A stretch of 64,000 nucleotides of DNA from Granulicatella adiacens ATCC 49175 (lineage in GTDB: Bacteria; Bacillota; Bacilli; Lactobacillales; Aerococcaceae), in the NCBI RefSeq assembly GCF_025150565.1, contig NZ_CP102283.1:992001-1056000 (forward strand), in the 5' to 3' direction. Below the pieces are notes generated by a model. That model had not been told where the DNA came from. It made no database searches and saw only the letters and a program-made list of their open reading frames with translations. The stretch's first letter is position 1, and every line of letters begins with the position of its first letter. Position numbers and translations under genes: made by a program. This document shows positions 1 to 9,000 of this stretch, one piece after another.

Positions 1-505
1 CGACGGTAATAAAGTAGAAGGAGCACTAAAACCTTCTTCTGACTTAGATACTCACTTAGAAATTTATCGTAATTTTAAAGATGTAAATGGGGTAGTGCAT
101 ACTCACTCTCTATGGGCAACTACAATGGCTCAACAAGGACAAGAAATTCCTGCATTCGGAACAACACAAGGAGACTACTTCTACGGAACAATCCCTTGTA
201 CTAGAGAAATGACAGAAGCAGAAATTAAAGGTGCTTATGAGTTAGAAACAGGTAAAGTAATCGTTGAAACTTTCAAAGATAAAGATCCAAATGCGATTCC
301 AGCTGTTTTAGTATTTAACCATGGACCATTTGCATGGGGTAAAGACGCAATGGATGCGGTACACAACATCACTGTATTAGAATACGTTGCAAACATGGCT
401 TGGCATAACTTTGCTTTAAACCCAAATATGAAGCCAATGTCACAAACAATTTTAGATAAACACTATTTAAGAAAACATGGAGCGAATGCTTACTATGGAC
501 AATAA
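1..505 (+). CDS. L-ribulose-5-phosphate 4-epimerase, 3' part (AraD/UlaF family)
   Basis: The frame is open from base 2, so the start lies outside the window and 167 C-terminal codons remain. The family is a zinc-dependent class II aldolase-fold epimerase that converts L-ribulose-5-P to D-xylulose-5-P. Seen here are the metal-binding HTHS (98-109), the [10 protein letters not shown] block, NHGPFAWG with the third metal histidine, and the C-terminal [14 protein letters not shown]; all are highly similar to E. coli AraD. The next gene is a UlaE homologue, so the L-ascorbate (ula) role (UlaF) is as likely as arabinose (AraD). Sequence alone cannot separate these. Confidence 0.93.
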   Translation, partial: DGNKVEGALKPSSDLDTHLEIYRNFKDVNGVVHTHSLWATTMAQQGQEIPAFGTTQGDYFYGTIPCTREMTEAEIKGAYELETGKVIVETFKDKDPNAIPAVLVFNHGPFAWGKDAMDAVHNITVLEYVANMAWHNFALNPNMKPMSQTILDKHYLRKHGANAYYGQ

Positions 506-1346
506 AAAGTTTTATGAACTTGGTTTGTATGAAAAATCAATGCCAAACACACTTAGTTTTAGAGAAAAGTTAGAAACAGTGAAAGCAACTGGATTTGACT
601 TTTTAGAAATCAGTATCGATGAAACTGATGAAAAATTAAGTCGTCTAGAATGGACAAAGGAAGAACGCCAACAGTTAGTGAACGACATGTTCGAAACTGG
701 AGTTCCAATCCGTTCAATGTGCTTAAGCGGCCATCGTAAATATCCATTTGGTTCCCACGACGAAGCTACTCGCACACGTAGTCTAGAAATCATGGATAAA
801 GCAATTCAATTAGCAGATGATTTAGGTGTCCGAGTGATCCAATTAGCTGGATACGATGTTTACTATGAAGAAGGAGATGCGGTAACACTTGATTACTTCA
901 TCCAAAACCTTAAGAAAGCTACTGAAATGGCTTCACAAAAAGGTATTCTTCTTGGTTTTGAAACAATGGAAACTCCATTCATGAACACTGTTGAGAAATC
1001 AATGCGTTTCGTTGAATTAGTGAAATCTCCATACTTACAAGTATATCCAGACTCAGGTAACTTAATGAACGCATCATTAGAACCTGGAGCAAAAAATGTC
1101 TACGAAGATATCGAATTAGGAAGAGGGCATATTGTTGCAGCTCACTTAAAAGAAACGATTCCTGGACATTACCGTGAAATTCCATTTGGTACTGGTCAAA
1201 TCGATTTCAAACGTATGGTCGATACATTCTTATCAATCGGAGTAAATCGTTTCACCGGTGAATTCTGGTATGTAGGTCAAGAAAACTGGTTAGAAGATAT
1301 TAAGTTTGCAAACCAATTCTTAAGATCTCATTTTCCAAACAAATAA
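495..1346 (+). CDS. ulaE: L-ribulose-5-P / L-xylulose-5-P 3-epimerase (UlaE/SgaU family)
   Basis: This is a 283-aa TIM-barrel sugar-phosphate 3-epimerase that interconverts L-xylulose-5-P and L-ribulose-5-P and feeds the 4-epimerase upstream. It resembles E. coli UlaE along its length: GLYEKSMP at the N-terminus, [37 protein letters not shown], and conserved E, D and H residues in the barrel ([29 protein letters not shown]). The frame is open upstream to ATGs at 477 and 486. I choose 495 because its N-terminus fits UlaE and GGAG lies 12 bases upstream. It overlaps the end of the 4-epimerase gene by 11 bases, so the two are translationally linked, and a terminator follows. Confidence 0.92.
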   Translation: MDNKKFYELGLYEKSMPNTLSFREKLETVKATGFDFLEISIDETDEKLSRLEWTKEERQQLVNDMFETGVPIRSMCLSGHRKYPFGSHDEATRTRSLEIMDKAIQLADDLGVRVIQLAGYDVYYEEGDAVTLDYFIQNLKKATEMASQKGILLGFETMETPFMNTVEKSMRFVELVKSPYLQVYPDSGNLMNASLEPGAKNVYEDIELGRGHIVAAHLKETIPGHYREIPFGTGQIDFKRMVDTFLSIGVNRFTGEFWYVGQENWLEDIKFANQFLRSHFPNK

Positions 1347-1353
1347 ATAGATT

Positions 1354-1387
1354 GAAACCTTCCAAAATTTGGGAGGTTTCTTTTTTT
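1354..1387 (+). terminator. Rho-independent terminator after the epimerase pair
   Basis: GAAACCTTCC and GGGAGGTTTC form a 10-bp stem (one G-U) around a 7-base loop, followed by a run of eight T. It closes the epimerase operon 7 bases after the ulaE stop. Confidence 0.88.
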
Positions 1388-1393
1388 ACCTTA

Positions 1394-1427
1394 ATCAACG
1401 AACGTTCGTGTTTTAATGTTCGTAACT
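1394..1427. promoter_or_regulatory. Inverted CGAAC repeat upstream of the phn operon
   Basis: A 12-bp perfect palindrome ACGAACGTTCGT (1398-1409) is followed by an inverted GTTCG (1418-1422) within TTAATGTTCGTAAC. The two CGAAC cores face each other like PurR-box pairs of Firmicutes (consensus AWWWCCGAACWWT; 10/13 and 11/13 by hand). The gap between boxes (8 bases) is shorter than usual for PurR, so the regulator is uncertain. Confidence 0.4.
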
Positions 1428-1502
1428 TATGCGTTTCATCAATTTTATTTGACTATTATTGTGAATTTAGTATGAAAAACTTTATTTTTAATAATATTTC
1501 TG

Positions 1503-1531
1503 TTGTAATTTACGGATATGTCTTGTAATAT
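1503..1531 (+). promoter_or_regulatory. Candidate phnD promoter
   Basis: TTGTAA (1503-1508), 17 bases, TAATAT (1526-1531); four of six match in each box. An alternative is TTGACT at 1449-1454 with TATGAA at 1471-1476. Choice between them is open. Confidence 0.4.
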
Positions 1532-1596
1532 AGTAAGAGGGGTTAAGGAATTCTTAATTTCTAATAACAAAACGTATCTTAGGAGGATATATTTTT

Positions 1597-2661
1597 ATGA
1601 AAAAGTCTTTTTGGTCTAAATTAGCAATTGGTTTATCATCATTAGCTTTATTAGCAGGATGTTCTAGTAATTCAGGTTCAGACACAAATCAAAGTCAAAG
1701 CCAAAATGCTTCGAAAACAATCGAAACTTTAAAAATCGCTTTTGTACCATCTCGTGATCCTGAAACAATTGTGACAACAACAGAACCATTAAAAGAACTA
1801 CTAAAGAAAGAACTAGCGAAAGAAGGCTACGATGTTAAAAATGTTGATATCTCTGTAGGTACAAGTTTTGACGCTGTAGGTGAAGCATTAGCATCAGGTA
1901 GTGCAGATATTGGTTTCTTACCTGGTGGGACTTATGTATTGTATGACAAAGAAGTTGATGTATTATTAACGGCTACTCGTGATAATTTATTAAAAGACTC
2001 TACTAATCCAAAAGATTGGAATGATGGAAAAGAAACAGGTCGTGGAACTGAACAAGCTACATCCTATAAAGGATTAGTTATTGCTGGCCCTACTGAAAAA
2101 GGGAAGGAATTAGCTGCGAAAATCAATAGTGGTCAAGAATTGACTTGGGAAGAGTTAAATTCTGCTAAATGGGGAGTATTAGGAACTTCATCATCATCAG
2201 GTTATATCTACCCAACATTATGGTTACAAGAAAAGTATGGGAAAGGAATTTCTGATTTACAAAATGTTGTACAATCAGATTCTTATGCAAGTTCTGCAGC
2301 ACGTTTAGCCTCTGGTCAAATTGATATCATGGTTGGTTATGCTGATGTTCGAAATGATTATGCTAAAAAATGGACAAGTGATTATGGCCGTTCAGAAGAT
2401 ATTTTCAAAGAGACGAATGTTATCGGTGTTACTCCAGACATTTACAATGACACAATTTCAGTAAGTAAATCTTCTCCAATTGTAGATGACGCATTTAAAG
2501 AAGCGTTCGCTAATGCAATGATGAATATTGCTAAAACAGATGAAGGTAAAGAAATTATCAAAATTTACTCTCATAAAGGCTATAAGAAAGCAAATGCTAG
2601 CGACTACGATAAAGAACGTGAAGCACAAAAATTACTTAAAAAATTAAAATCAGGTAACTAA
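1597..2661 (+). CDS. phnD: PhnD-type ABC transporter substrate-binding lipoprotein
   Basis: A 354-aa lipoprotein: charged MKK start, hydrophobic stretch and lipobox LLAGC with Cys22, then a Ser/Gln/Asn-rich linker. The mature domain has the PhnD/phosphonate-binding layout: KIAFVPSRDPE near residue 47, the TSFDAVGEALASGSADIGFLPGG block, GVLGTSSSSGYIYP, and ASSAARLASGQIDIMVGYADV. Such proteins capture a phosphorus oxyanion or phosphonate outside the membrane and hand it to PhnE/PhnC. The exact ligand cannot be read from sequence, and no C-P lyase or phosphite genes are in view, so phosphonate, phosphite or another ligand is possible. AGGAGG lies 10 bases before the ATG. A hairpin downstream probably raises its level over the membrane components. 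Confidence 0.9.
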   Translation: MKKSFWSKLAIGLSSLALLAGCSSNSGSDTNQSQSQNASKTIETLKIAFVPSRDPETIVTTTEPLKELLKKELAKEGYDVKNVDISVGTSFDAVGEALASGSADIGFLPGGTYVLYDKEVDVLLTATRDNLLKDSTNPKDWNDGKETGRGTEQATSYKGLVIAGPTEKGKELAAKINSGQELTWEELNSAKWGVLGTSSSSGYIYPTLWLQEKYGKGISDLQNVVQSDSYASSAARLASGQIDIMVGYADVRNDYAKKWTSDYGRSEDIFKETNVIGVTPDIYNDTISVSKSSPIVDDAFKEAFANAMMNIAKTDEGKEIIKIYSHKGYKKANASDYDKEREAQKLLKKLKSGN

Positions 2662-2684
2662 TAAATTTGAGTTGAAGATCAAAT

Positions 2685-2716
2685 GAGGGTTAGGAAATTT
2701 CTCCTGACCCTTTTTT
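2685..2716 (+). terminator. Intercistronic terminator/attenuator between phnD and phnC
   Basis: GGGTTAGGA and TCCTGACCC pair (9 bp, one G-U) around a 6-base loop, followed by six T. It sits in the 73-base gap after phnD. Partial termination here would give excess binding protein, common in importer operons. Confidence 0.75.
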
Positions 2717-2734
2717 GAGAGAGAGGCAAGAAAA

Positions 2735-3499
2735 ATGATTAAATTCGAAAACGTATCTAAAACTTATCCAAATGGGGTTAAGGGTCTTAAAAATATTAAC
2801 TTAGAAATTGAACAAGGGGAGTTTGTTTCTATTATTGGTCTTTCAGGTGCTGGGAAGTCTACGCTTATCCGTACGATTAATAGAATGTTGGACATCAGTG
2901 AAGGAAAATTAACAGTTGATGGTACTGATGTAAGTAAATTAAAAGGGAAATCTTTGCGTAAATTCCGTAGAAATAAAGTAGGGATGATTTTCCAATCTTT
3001 TAACTTAGTCACTAGAACAACGGTTATTAAAAACGTATTGACGTCTATCGTACCAGATATTCCATTCTTCCGTTCATTATTTGGAATTTATACCAAAAAA
3101 GAAAAATTACATGCATTAGAAGCCTTAGATAAAGTTGGAATTGTTGATAAAGCCTTTATTCGTGCGGACCAATTATCCGGTGGGCAACAACAACGTGTGG
3201 CTTTAGCTCGTACATTAGCACAAAATCCAGAAATTATTCTTGCGGATGAACCAGTTGCGGCACTGGACCCAGTAACAGCAAAACGAGTGATGGAAGACTT
3301 CAAACGTATTAACAAAGACATGAATATTTCTATTCTTTTAAACATTCACCATGTAGAGTTAGCGCTTGAGTATGCTGATCGTATCTTAGGAATTAGAGAT
3401 GGTGAAATTGTGTATGATGGTCCAAGTTCTGAAGTGACTCCTGAAGTTTTAGATTTAATCTACAAAGGAAAGGTGGAGGGGTTGAATGAAGCTAAGTAA
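2735..3499 (+). CDS. phnC: PhnC-type ABC transporter ATPase
   Basis: A 254-aa cytoplasmic nucleotide-binding subunit that powers the PhnE channel. Walker A GLSGAGKST at residues 35-43, Q-loop in IFQSFNLV, signature LSGGQQQRVALART, Walker B ILADEPVAALDP and the switch histidine in NIHHVELA are all intact. Length and the LYTKKEK-like insertion between Q-loop and signature fit the PhnC branch rather than MetN or PstB. The ribosome site (GAGAGAGGC) is modest. The 3' end overlaps the first phnE by 14 bases. Confidence 0.93.
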   Translation: MIKFENVSKTYPNGVKGLKNINLEIEQGEFVSIIGLSGAGKSTLIRTINRMLDISEGKLTVDGTDVSKLKGKSLRKFRRNKVGMIFQSFNLVTRTTVIKNVLTSIVPDIPFFRSLFGIYTKKEKLHALEALDKVGIVDKAFIRADQLSGGQQQRVALARTLAQNPEIILADEPVAALDPVTAKRVMEDFKRINKDMNISILLNIHHVELALEYADRILGIRDGEIVYDGPSSEVTPEVLDLIYKGKVEGLNEAK

Positions 3500-4304
3500 A
3501 CTCTTCGCACCAAAAGAATATACACTAGAAAACGGAACTACCGTTAGAGAACCACGATCGAAAGCAATTATTATTACGATTTTGCTTCTTGTGGCAATGT
3601 ATTACGCAGGGAAGGTCACTGGTTTTAACTTCAAAACACTTATGCAACGTGGTGGACAATTCTTTGTAATGATTGGTAGAATGTTCCCACCAAACTGGGA
3701 ATACTCTAGTTCAATTTGGTCACCATTAATCGATACGATTAAAATGTCCTTATTGGGGTCTTTATTAGGATCGATTTTAGTAATTCCTTTTGCGATTATT
3801 GCATCTAGCAACATTGTAAAAAATAAGTTTGTAATTAGTTTAAGCCGTTTATTTTTAAGTGTTGTTCGAACATTACCAACACTAGTAACCGCATTAATTG
3901 CTACATATATATTCGGTTTAGGAACACTCGCTGGTACGTTTGCGATTGCAACCTATACTTTCGCTTATTGTGGAAAACAACTATACGAGCAAATCGAAAC
4001 GGTTGATATGGGAGCTTTCGAAGCTGCTGAAGCTTTGGGTGCTACTAAAGGGAAAGCCTTCTCAAGTGCTATCATTCCGCAAATCTTACCAGGTTATTTA
4101 GCTTCTTCTTTATATTGTTTTGAAGGGAATGTGAGATACGCTTCTATTCTTGGTTATGTAGGTGCTGGTGGTATCGGTATTATTTTAAATGAAAACTTAG
4201 GTTGGCGTGAATATAGCAACGTCGGGATGATTTTAGTGATTCTATTCTTAACTGTAGTCATAATCGAAAGCGTTAGTTATTATTTACGTACTAAATTAGC
4301 GTAG
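3486..4304 (+). CDS. phnE: PhnE-type ABC transporter permease, first copy
   Basis: A 272-aa membrane protein with an N-terminal anchor segment (about residues 27-43) and a BPD_transp_1 core. The EAA cytoplasmic loop that contacts the ATPase reads AAEALGATKGKAFSSAIIPQILPG, and the C-terminal core has YVGAGGIGIILNENLGWREYSNVG, a PhnE hallmark. Its start lies inside phnC, with GGAGG just upstream. Two different permease genes in tandem suggest a heterodimeric channel, as in several Firmicute phn-like importers. Confidence 0.9.
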   Translation: MKLSKLFAPKEYTLENGTTVREPRSKAIIITILLLVAMYYAGKVTGFNFKTLMQRGGQFFVMIGRMFPPNWEYSSSIWSPLIDTIKMSLLGSLLGSILVIPFAIIASSNIVKNKFVISLSRLFLSVVRTLPTLVTALIATYIFGLGTLAGTFAIATYTFAYCGKQLYEQIETVDMGAFEAAEALGATKGKAFSSAIIPQILPGYLASSLYCFEGNVRYASILGYVGAGGIGIILNENLGWREYSNVGMILVILFLTVVIIESVSYYLRTKLA

Positions 4305-4316
4305 GAGGGGACTTAA

Positions 4317-5126
4317 ATGAATGAAGCAGTTTTAAATCAATATCAAAAAGCTCCTCGTACTTGGATTATAAAATTAATGGTTGTTTTAATTCTTGTAACG
4401 CTTGTTGCATGGTCGGGTACAACTATTGAATTAAGCAAAATTCCTGAGAATGGCGCTGAAATTTCAAAGAATATTATTAAAGGGATTTTCTCTCCTGATA
4501 CAACACTCTTATTTGACACTTCCAACAAAGGTGTGGCGTACCTTCTGTTAGAAACCATCTGTATTGCGTTTCTAGGAACTTTAGTAGGATCAATTTTAGC
4601 AATTCCGTTTGCTTTCTTGTCTTCAACAAATATCGTTCCAAAGCCGGTAGCATTAGTTTTCCGTACTTTAATTATGGCAATCCGAACAGTTCCAACATTA
4701 ATTTACGGATTAATGTTCATACGTGTAACGGGTCCTGGAGCATTTACAGGGCTTTTAACAATGTCTGTAGCATCCATTGGGATGATTTCAAAATTGTATA
4801 TCGAAGCAATTGAAGACTTAGACTACAAGATTCTAGAGTCATTAGATGCTAGCGGATGTAATTTATATCAAAAAATTCGATTTGGCATCTTGCCTCAATT
4901 AATTCCGTCTTTCATTTCAACGGTTATTTATCGTTTTGATATGAACTTAAGAGATGCGACAGTTCTAGGGATGGTTGGTGCCGGCGGTATCGGTTCTCCT
5001 TTAATGTTTGCGATGAGCGCTTATAAATGGAATGAAGTAGGGGCCATTCTTTGCGGATTAATCATTTTAGTATTATTCATTGAATTTGTATCAACTAAAA
5101 TTCGTACACGTTTAGCACGTGGTTAA
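4317..5126 (+). CDS. phnE: PhnE-type ABC transporter permease, second copy
   Basis: A 269-aa paralogue of the preceding permease. It has an N-terminal membrane segment (about residues 19-36), the EAA loop ESLDASGCNLYQKIRFGILPQLIP, and the C-terminal GMVGAGGIGSPLMFAMSAYKWNEVG block. It begins 12 bases after the first permease with an AGGAGGGG ribosome site, so the four genes phnD-C-E-E form one operon. The copies are clearly divergent in sequence rather than a recent duplication. A strong hairpin terminator follows 20 bases downstream. Confidence 0.9.
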   Translation: MNEAVLNQYQKAPRTWIIKLMVVLILVTLVAWSGTTIELSKIPENGAEISKNIIKGIFSPDTTLLFDTSNKGVAYLLLETICIAFLGTLVGSILAIPFAFLSSTNIVPKPVALVFRTLIMAIRTVPTLIYGLMFIRVTGPGAFTGLLTMSVASIGMISKLYIEAIEDLDYKILESLDASGCNLYQKIRFGILPQLIPSFISTVIYRFDMNLRDATVLGMVGAGGIGSPLMFAMSAYKWNEVGAILCGLIILVLFIEFVSTKIRTRLARG

Positions 5127-5146
5127 ATTTCATCAATTAAACAACA

Positions 5147-5186
5147 AAAACGACTTACAGAGCATTTCTGTAGGTCGTTTTCTTTT
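5147..5186. terminator. Bidirectional terminator between phnE and the YesL-like gene
   Basis: AAAACGACTTACAG pairs with CTGTAGGTCGTTTT (14 bp, one G-U) around a 7-base loop. T-rich on the + side and A-rich on the other, between two convergent genes. Confidence 0.88.
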
Positions 5187-5196
5187 ATAATGATAT

Positions 5197-5823
5197 CTAT
5201 TTTACTTTTGTGAAAAATTCACGAACTAAAGGTGCAAAGCTATAAGCTAAAGCAGCAAAACCAATTACAAGGAAAAATGATAAGACAGGCACCGTTTGAT
5301 AGATAAAGAATAAGGTTGAAGCTACTAAAACTGCAGCCATAATAAAAGCCTGAATCGGCAATACAATAATTAATAAGTAACTATTCTTTACTAATCGTTT
5401 AATCGGACTGAAATACCTTGTCGTCATTGCAAGACCAATAATTGAAGCTACAATAGTTACAACTAAAATCAACGCTGATAAGACAAATAACATAAAACCG
5501 ATAATTCTCAATAAATCAACGTTATTATTCGCAAATTTCCAGTAAAATTGTGCCATATAAACCATAGCAGCAAGTAGAATTAAATACACGATCCATAAGA
5601 GTATCTTTTTAGTGATATCACGCTTAAATTCATTCCAAAACGGCTTTATCAGTGTACGATTCTCATCCTCAGAAAGCTTAAGTGTTGTATGAATTAAGGC
5701 AGAAATTGCTGGACCAATCGTAACAACAGGTATACATAGAACGATAAATAATAGATTTAATAAAATAAAATCAGCAACTAATGTAGCAAAATGCCAAAAC
5801 TTGCTGTCTTGATTATATTGCAT
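5197..5823 (-). CDS. YesL-like membrane protein (DUF624)
   Basis: 208 aa, five or so membrane segments (about residues 12-35, 73-92, 106-130, 150-172, 175-195). The N-terminal pattern FWHFATLVADFILLNLLFIVLCIPVVTIGPA with ALIHTTLKL and a charged loop ENRTLIKPFWNEFKRD is typical of DUF624. Relatives often sit beside polysaccharide-utilisation and sugar ABC transport genes, but the molecular function is unknown. Here it stands alone, convergent to phnE. AAGGATGG precedes the ATG. The 204-base gap beyond its start (5824-6027) is AT-rich, and I found nothing definite in it. Confidence 0.75.
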   Translation of the reverse strand: MQYNQDSKFWHFATLVADFILLNLLFIVLCIPVVTIGPAISALIHTTLKLSEDENRTLIKPFWNEFKRDITKKILLWIVYLILLAAMVYMAQFYWKFANNNVDLLRIIGFMLFVLSALILVVTIVASIIGLAMTTRYFSPIKRLVKNSYLLIIVLPIQAFIMAAVLVASTLFFIYQTVPVLSFFLVIGFAALAYSFAPLVREFFTKVK

Positions 5824-6027
5824 GAGAGACCATCCTTAATAATTAATTACTTTAATAGTATACGTTGAGGTGCGTTAAAATGCAATGATGTTTCTTTTTT
5901 TCTATTTTAAATACATAATCAGGTTTACATAATATATATTATACTAAGTTATATGTCGAAAAGTTTCTATATCCTCTATCATAAATGAATACGCCCAGCA
6001 TTTATAAGTAACACTGAGCGCATAACG

Positions 6028-9000
6028 TTATATAGCTTTTAATGTATCGATATCTATATTCTTATTAATTGATAATAAACATAGGACCTTTTTTGTAACT
6101 TTTTTGTTACAACTAATGCTTAATGCATCGGCATATATATTCAATTGGTCCTTATATTTACGGACAATGCTTTGAATTCCTTCTATAGAATCTACGACAT
6201 AATCTGTCTTATAGTCAAATACAATAATCTCATCGTCTAACTCGACATATCCATCGATAATCCCGTGAATCATCATCAAATCATCTGTTTGAATCGATTT
6301 GAAGAATTTGCTAGCTTCAAGTACATATGAAAATGCTTGCTCACGGACTAATGCATGTGAATTTTGAACAATCCATTGACCAAATGTTGATTGGAAGAAT
6401 TCGAACGCTTGTGTCACTGGAACTTTTGCAGCAACTTCTGGTGTAATTTCATTGGATTCCACTAAACTTTCCAGTAATTGTTCTAACGAATCTAATGTAA
6501 TGGTACTTGTAAAGTCCACTTTCTGCATTAATAAGTGAAGAGCGCTACCTCTTTGAGCTCCAGAAACAGTTGTTGAACTAGTTTCCATAAAGCGTGGTTG
6601 TTCCAATGAAGGAGAGAGATAAATGGCTCTTCTCCCCTCTTCTATCAAGCTATTTTGCGATAATTCTTCGATGATTGGATCTTCAAGTACACGTTTTAAT
6701 TCAGACACACTTTGATAGCTTGTTGTCTTGCTTTCAACGTAAAACTGGTAATCTTGTTGAATGGTTTTTAGCATACTTTGAACTCGAACCTTCAATTCAC
6801 CCGGAGAATTGGCTTCATTATAATATTCATGCCAATCTTCTTGGAAGACTTCCTTATCACTGATTTCATGGATATAGTGTTTGCTATTAGATACAATATC
6901 CGCCTTAGCAACAATTTCAGGAGTAATCTTGTATTGTTCGCGAATCGCACTCAGTAGCATCCAGTTAAGGAATGTACTGCTTTTGAATCGTGCTTGATAC
7001 GGTAAAATTTCACTAGATTCATTCATTAAAAAGGCATATTTCTTCTTAAATGACTCGTAGTTTTTAATAGTACCTACAATAATTAGTTTTTCACGTGCAC
7101 GCGTCATTGCTACATACAATTTACGCATTTCTTCGGATAATAATTTCTTCTTCTCGAAGTTTCTTGTAGCTACTGCTTGAACGGTTGGATACGTAATACG
7201 AGTGCTTAAATCAAAGTAATTTGTACCTACACCAATCTCATCAGAGCACATGATGGACGCTTTTAAATCTTGCATATTGAATTTACGATTGGTATCGATT
7301 AAAAAGACGACTGGGAATTCCAACCCTTTACTTGCGTGAATCGTCATCACTTGCACAGCATTTGAATCCGTTGCTATTGGCGCTTCATCTAAGTCTTTTT
7401 CTTTCTTTTGCAGAGCTTCAATGAAACGAATAAAGTTACGAACTCCTTTAAAGCTACTTGATTCGTATTGATGGGCATGTTCATATAATGCATGCAAGTT
7501 TACAGCTCTTTGCGTACCATTGGACTGTCCATGAACATATTCCAAATAATGAGTATCCATATAAATTTCCCAGATTAACTGTGCGATGGATTCGTTATTA
7601 GCGCTGTCTCTCCATTTATTTAATAAGGTTAAAAAGCTTTCTAGACGTTCTTTAATCGCTAATTGTTGCTTAGAATCATAATAGTCTACGTCCTTGAGTT
7701 TAAAATCAGAAATAAATTGACAAACAGCTTCATAGTAACTTGTATTTTTGGATGATGTACGAATATGAGCTAATGCGATTTCGTCTAATCCAACAAGTCC
7801 AGAACGCAATACAGCAACTAATGGAATATCTTGTAATGGATTATCAATCACTTTTAGTAAAGAAACCATTGTCGTAATTTCAGTACGTTTAAAGTACGAT
7901 TGCGCCTTTTGAACGTTCACTGGAATACCATATGCTGCAAAAATCGATTCAATCTTATCATTGTTACTCTTTGTAGATGAAAGGATGGCGAAATCTCCAT
8001 AATTTACGGAACGTTTGGCATCTGCTTTATCATTCATCACTTCAAAAGGAGTATGAATCATCTCTTGAATGCGTTGAGCGACATAATGAATCTCATTTTC
8101 TACCTTTTCGAACCCTTCAGCATCCTCTAAATCGTCCGTACTTTCATCTAAATCCACATCTTCAATTAAAATAATTTCGCTGGATTTATCATCATCTTGA
8201 GAATATGAAAGATTCCCTGTTTTTAGTGCAGCGACATCGTCATATTCCACTTGTCCCAACTCTTTATTCATAATTTGTTGGAATACCTTATTCGTAAAGG
8301 AAAGAACTTCATCTCTAGAACGGAAATTCTCTGCTAGTACGATTCTCTCCCCACACTTTCCTTCGGCATACGCTTCGTATTTTTCGCGGAATAGAGACGG
8401 ATCTGCAAGACGGAACCCGTAGATAGATTGTTTTACGTCTCCTACCATAAAACGGTTATCAGGCTTATTTACGAGCTCTAAAACCGCTTCTTGGACACGG
8501 TTAACGTCTTGATACTCATCTACCATGACTTCTTTAAAGTGATTTTGATAGTATTCTGAGGCAATCTTTAACCCATTTTGATCCAATTTCGTCAAAATTC
8601 TCAAAGTATCATGCTCTAAATCTGAGAAATCGAGCTTGTTTAACTGATGCTTTTCATCCTGGAAACGGTCATAGAACATCACTGCAATATCTGATAGCTT
8701 CGATAGAATTCGATTCACTTTCGTCATTTGTTGAAGCTGAACTTCTGGCGAAATCACAAAGTAATCCTCTTTGATTTTTTGGAAGTCTTTTTTCAAATCT
8801 TCACGAATCGCTTTAATCTCATCTAGGCTTTCTTTAACGGTTTCATCCACTTTAGCTGTAGACCAGTTCTTAAATTTTCTATCTTCGAATGTTTGATACG
8901 CAAAAACATAGGATTCCTCTTGGATATGTACCAGAACAGCTTTAACAAAATCTAAATCATCTTCTAAAACTGCTTGATGCTTCGGTGCTCCAAGGAGTTC

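Noticed and set aside
1398-1422. LexA/DinR box upstream of phnD
   Set aside because: The Bacillus-type LexA site needs CGAAC, four bases, GTTCG; here the arms abut or are 14 bases apart.
5824-6027. Possible terminator or small gene between rexA and the YesL-like gene
   Set aside because: Only a weak, mismatched stem around 5993-6020 without a T run and no credible short frame with a ribosome site.
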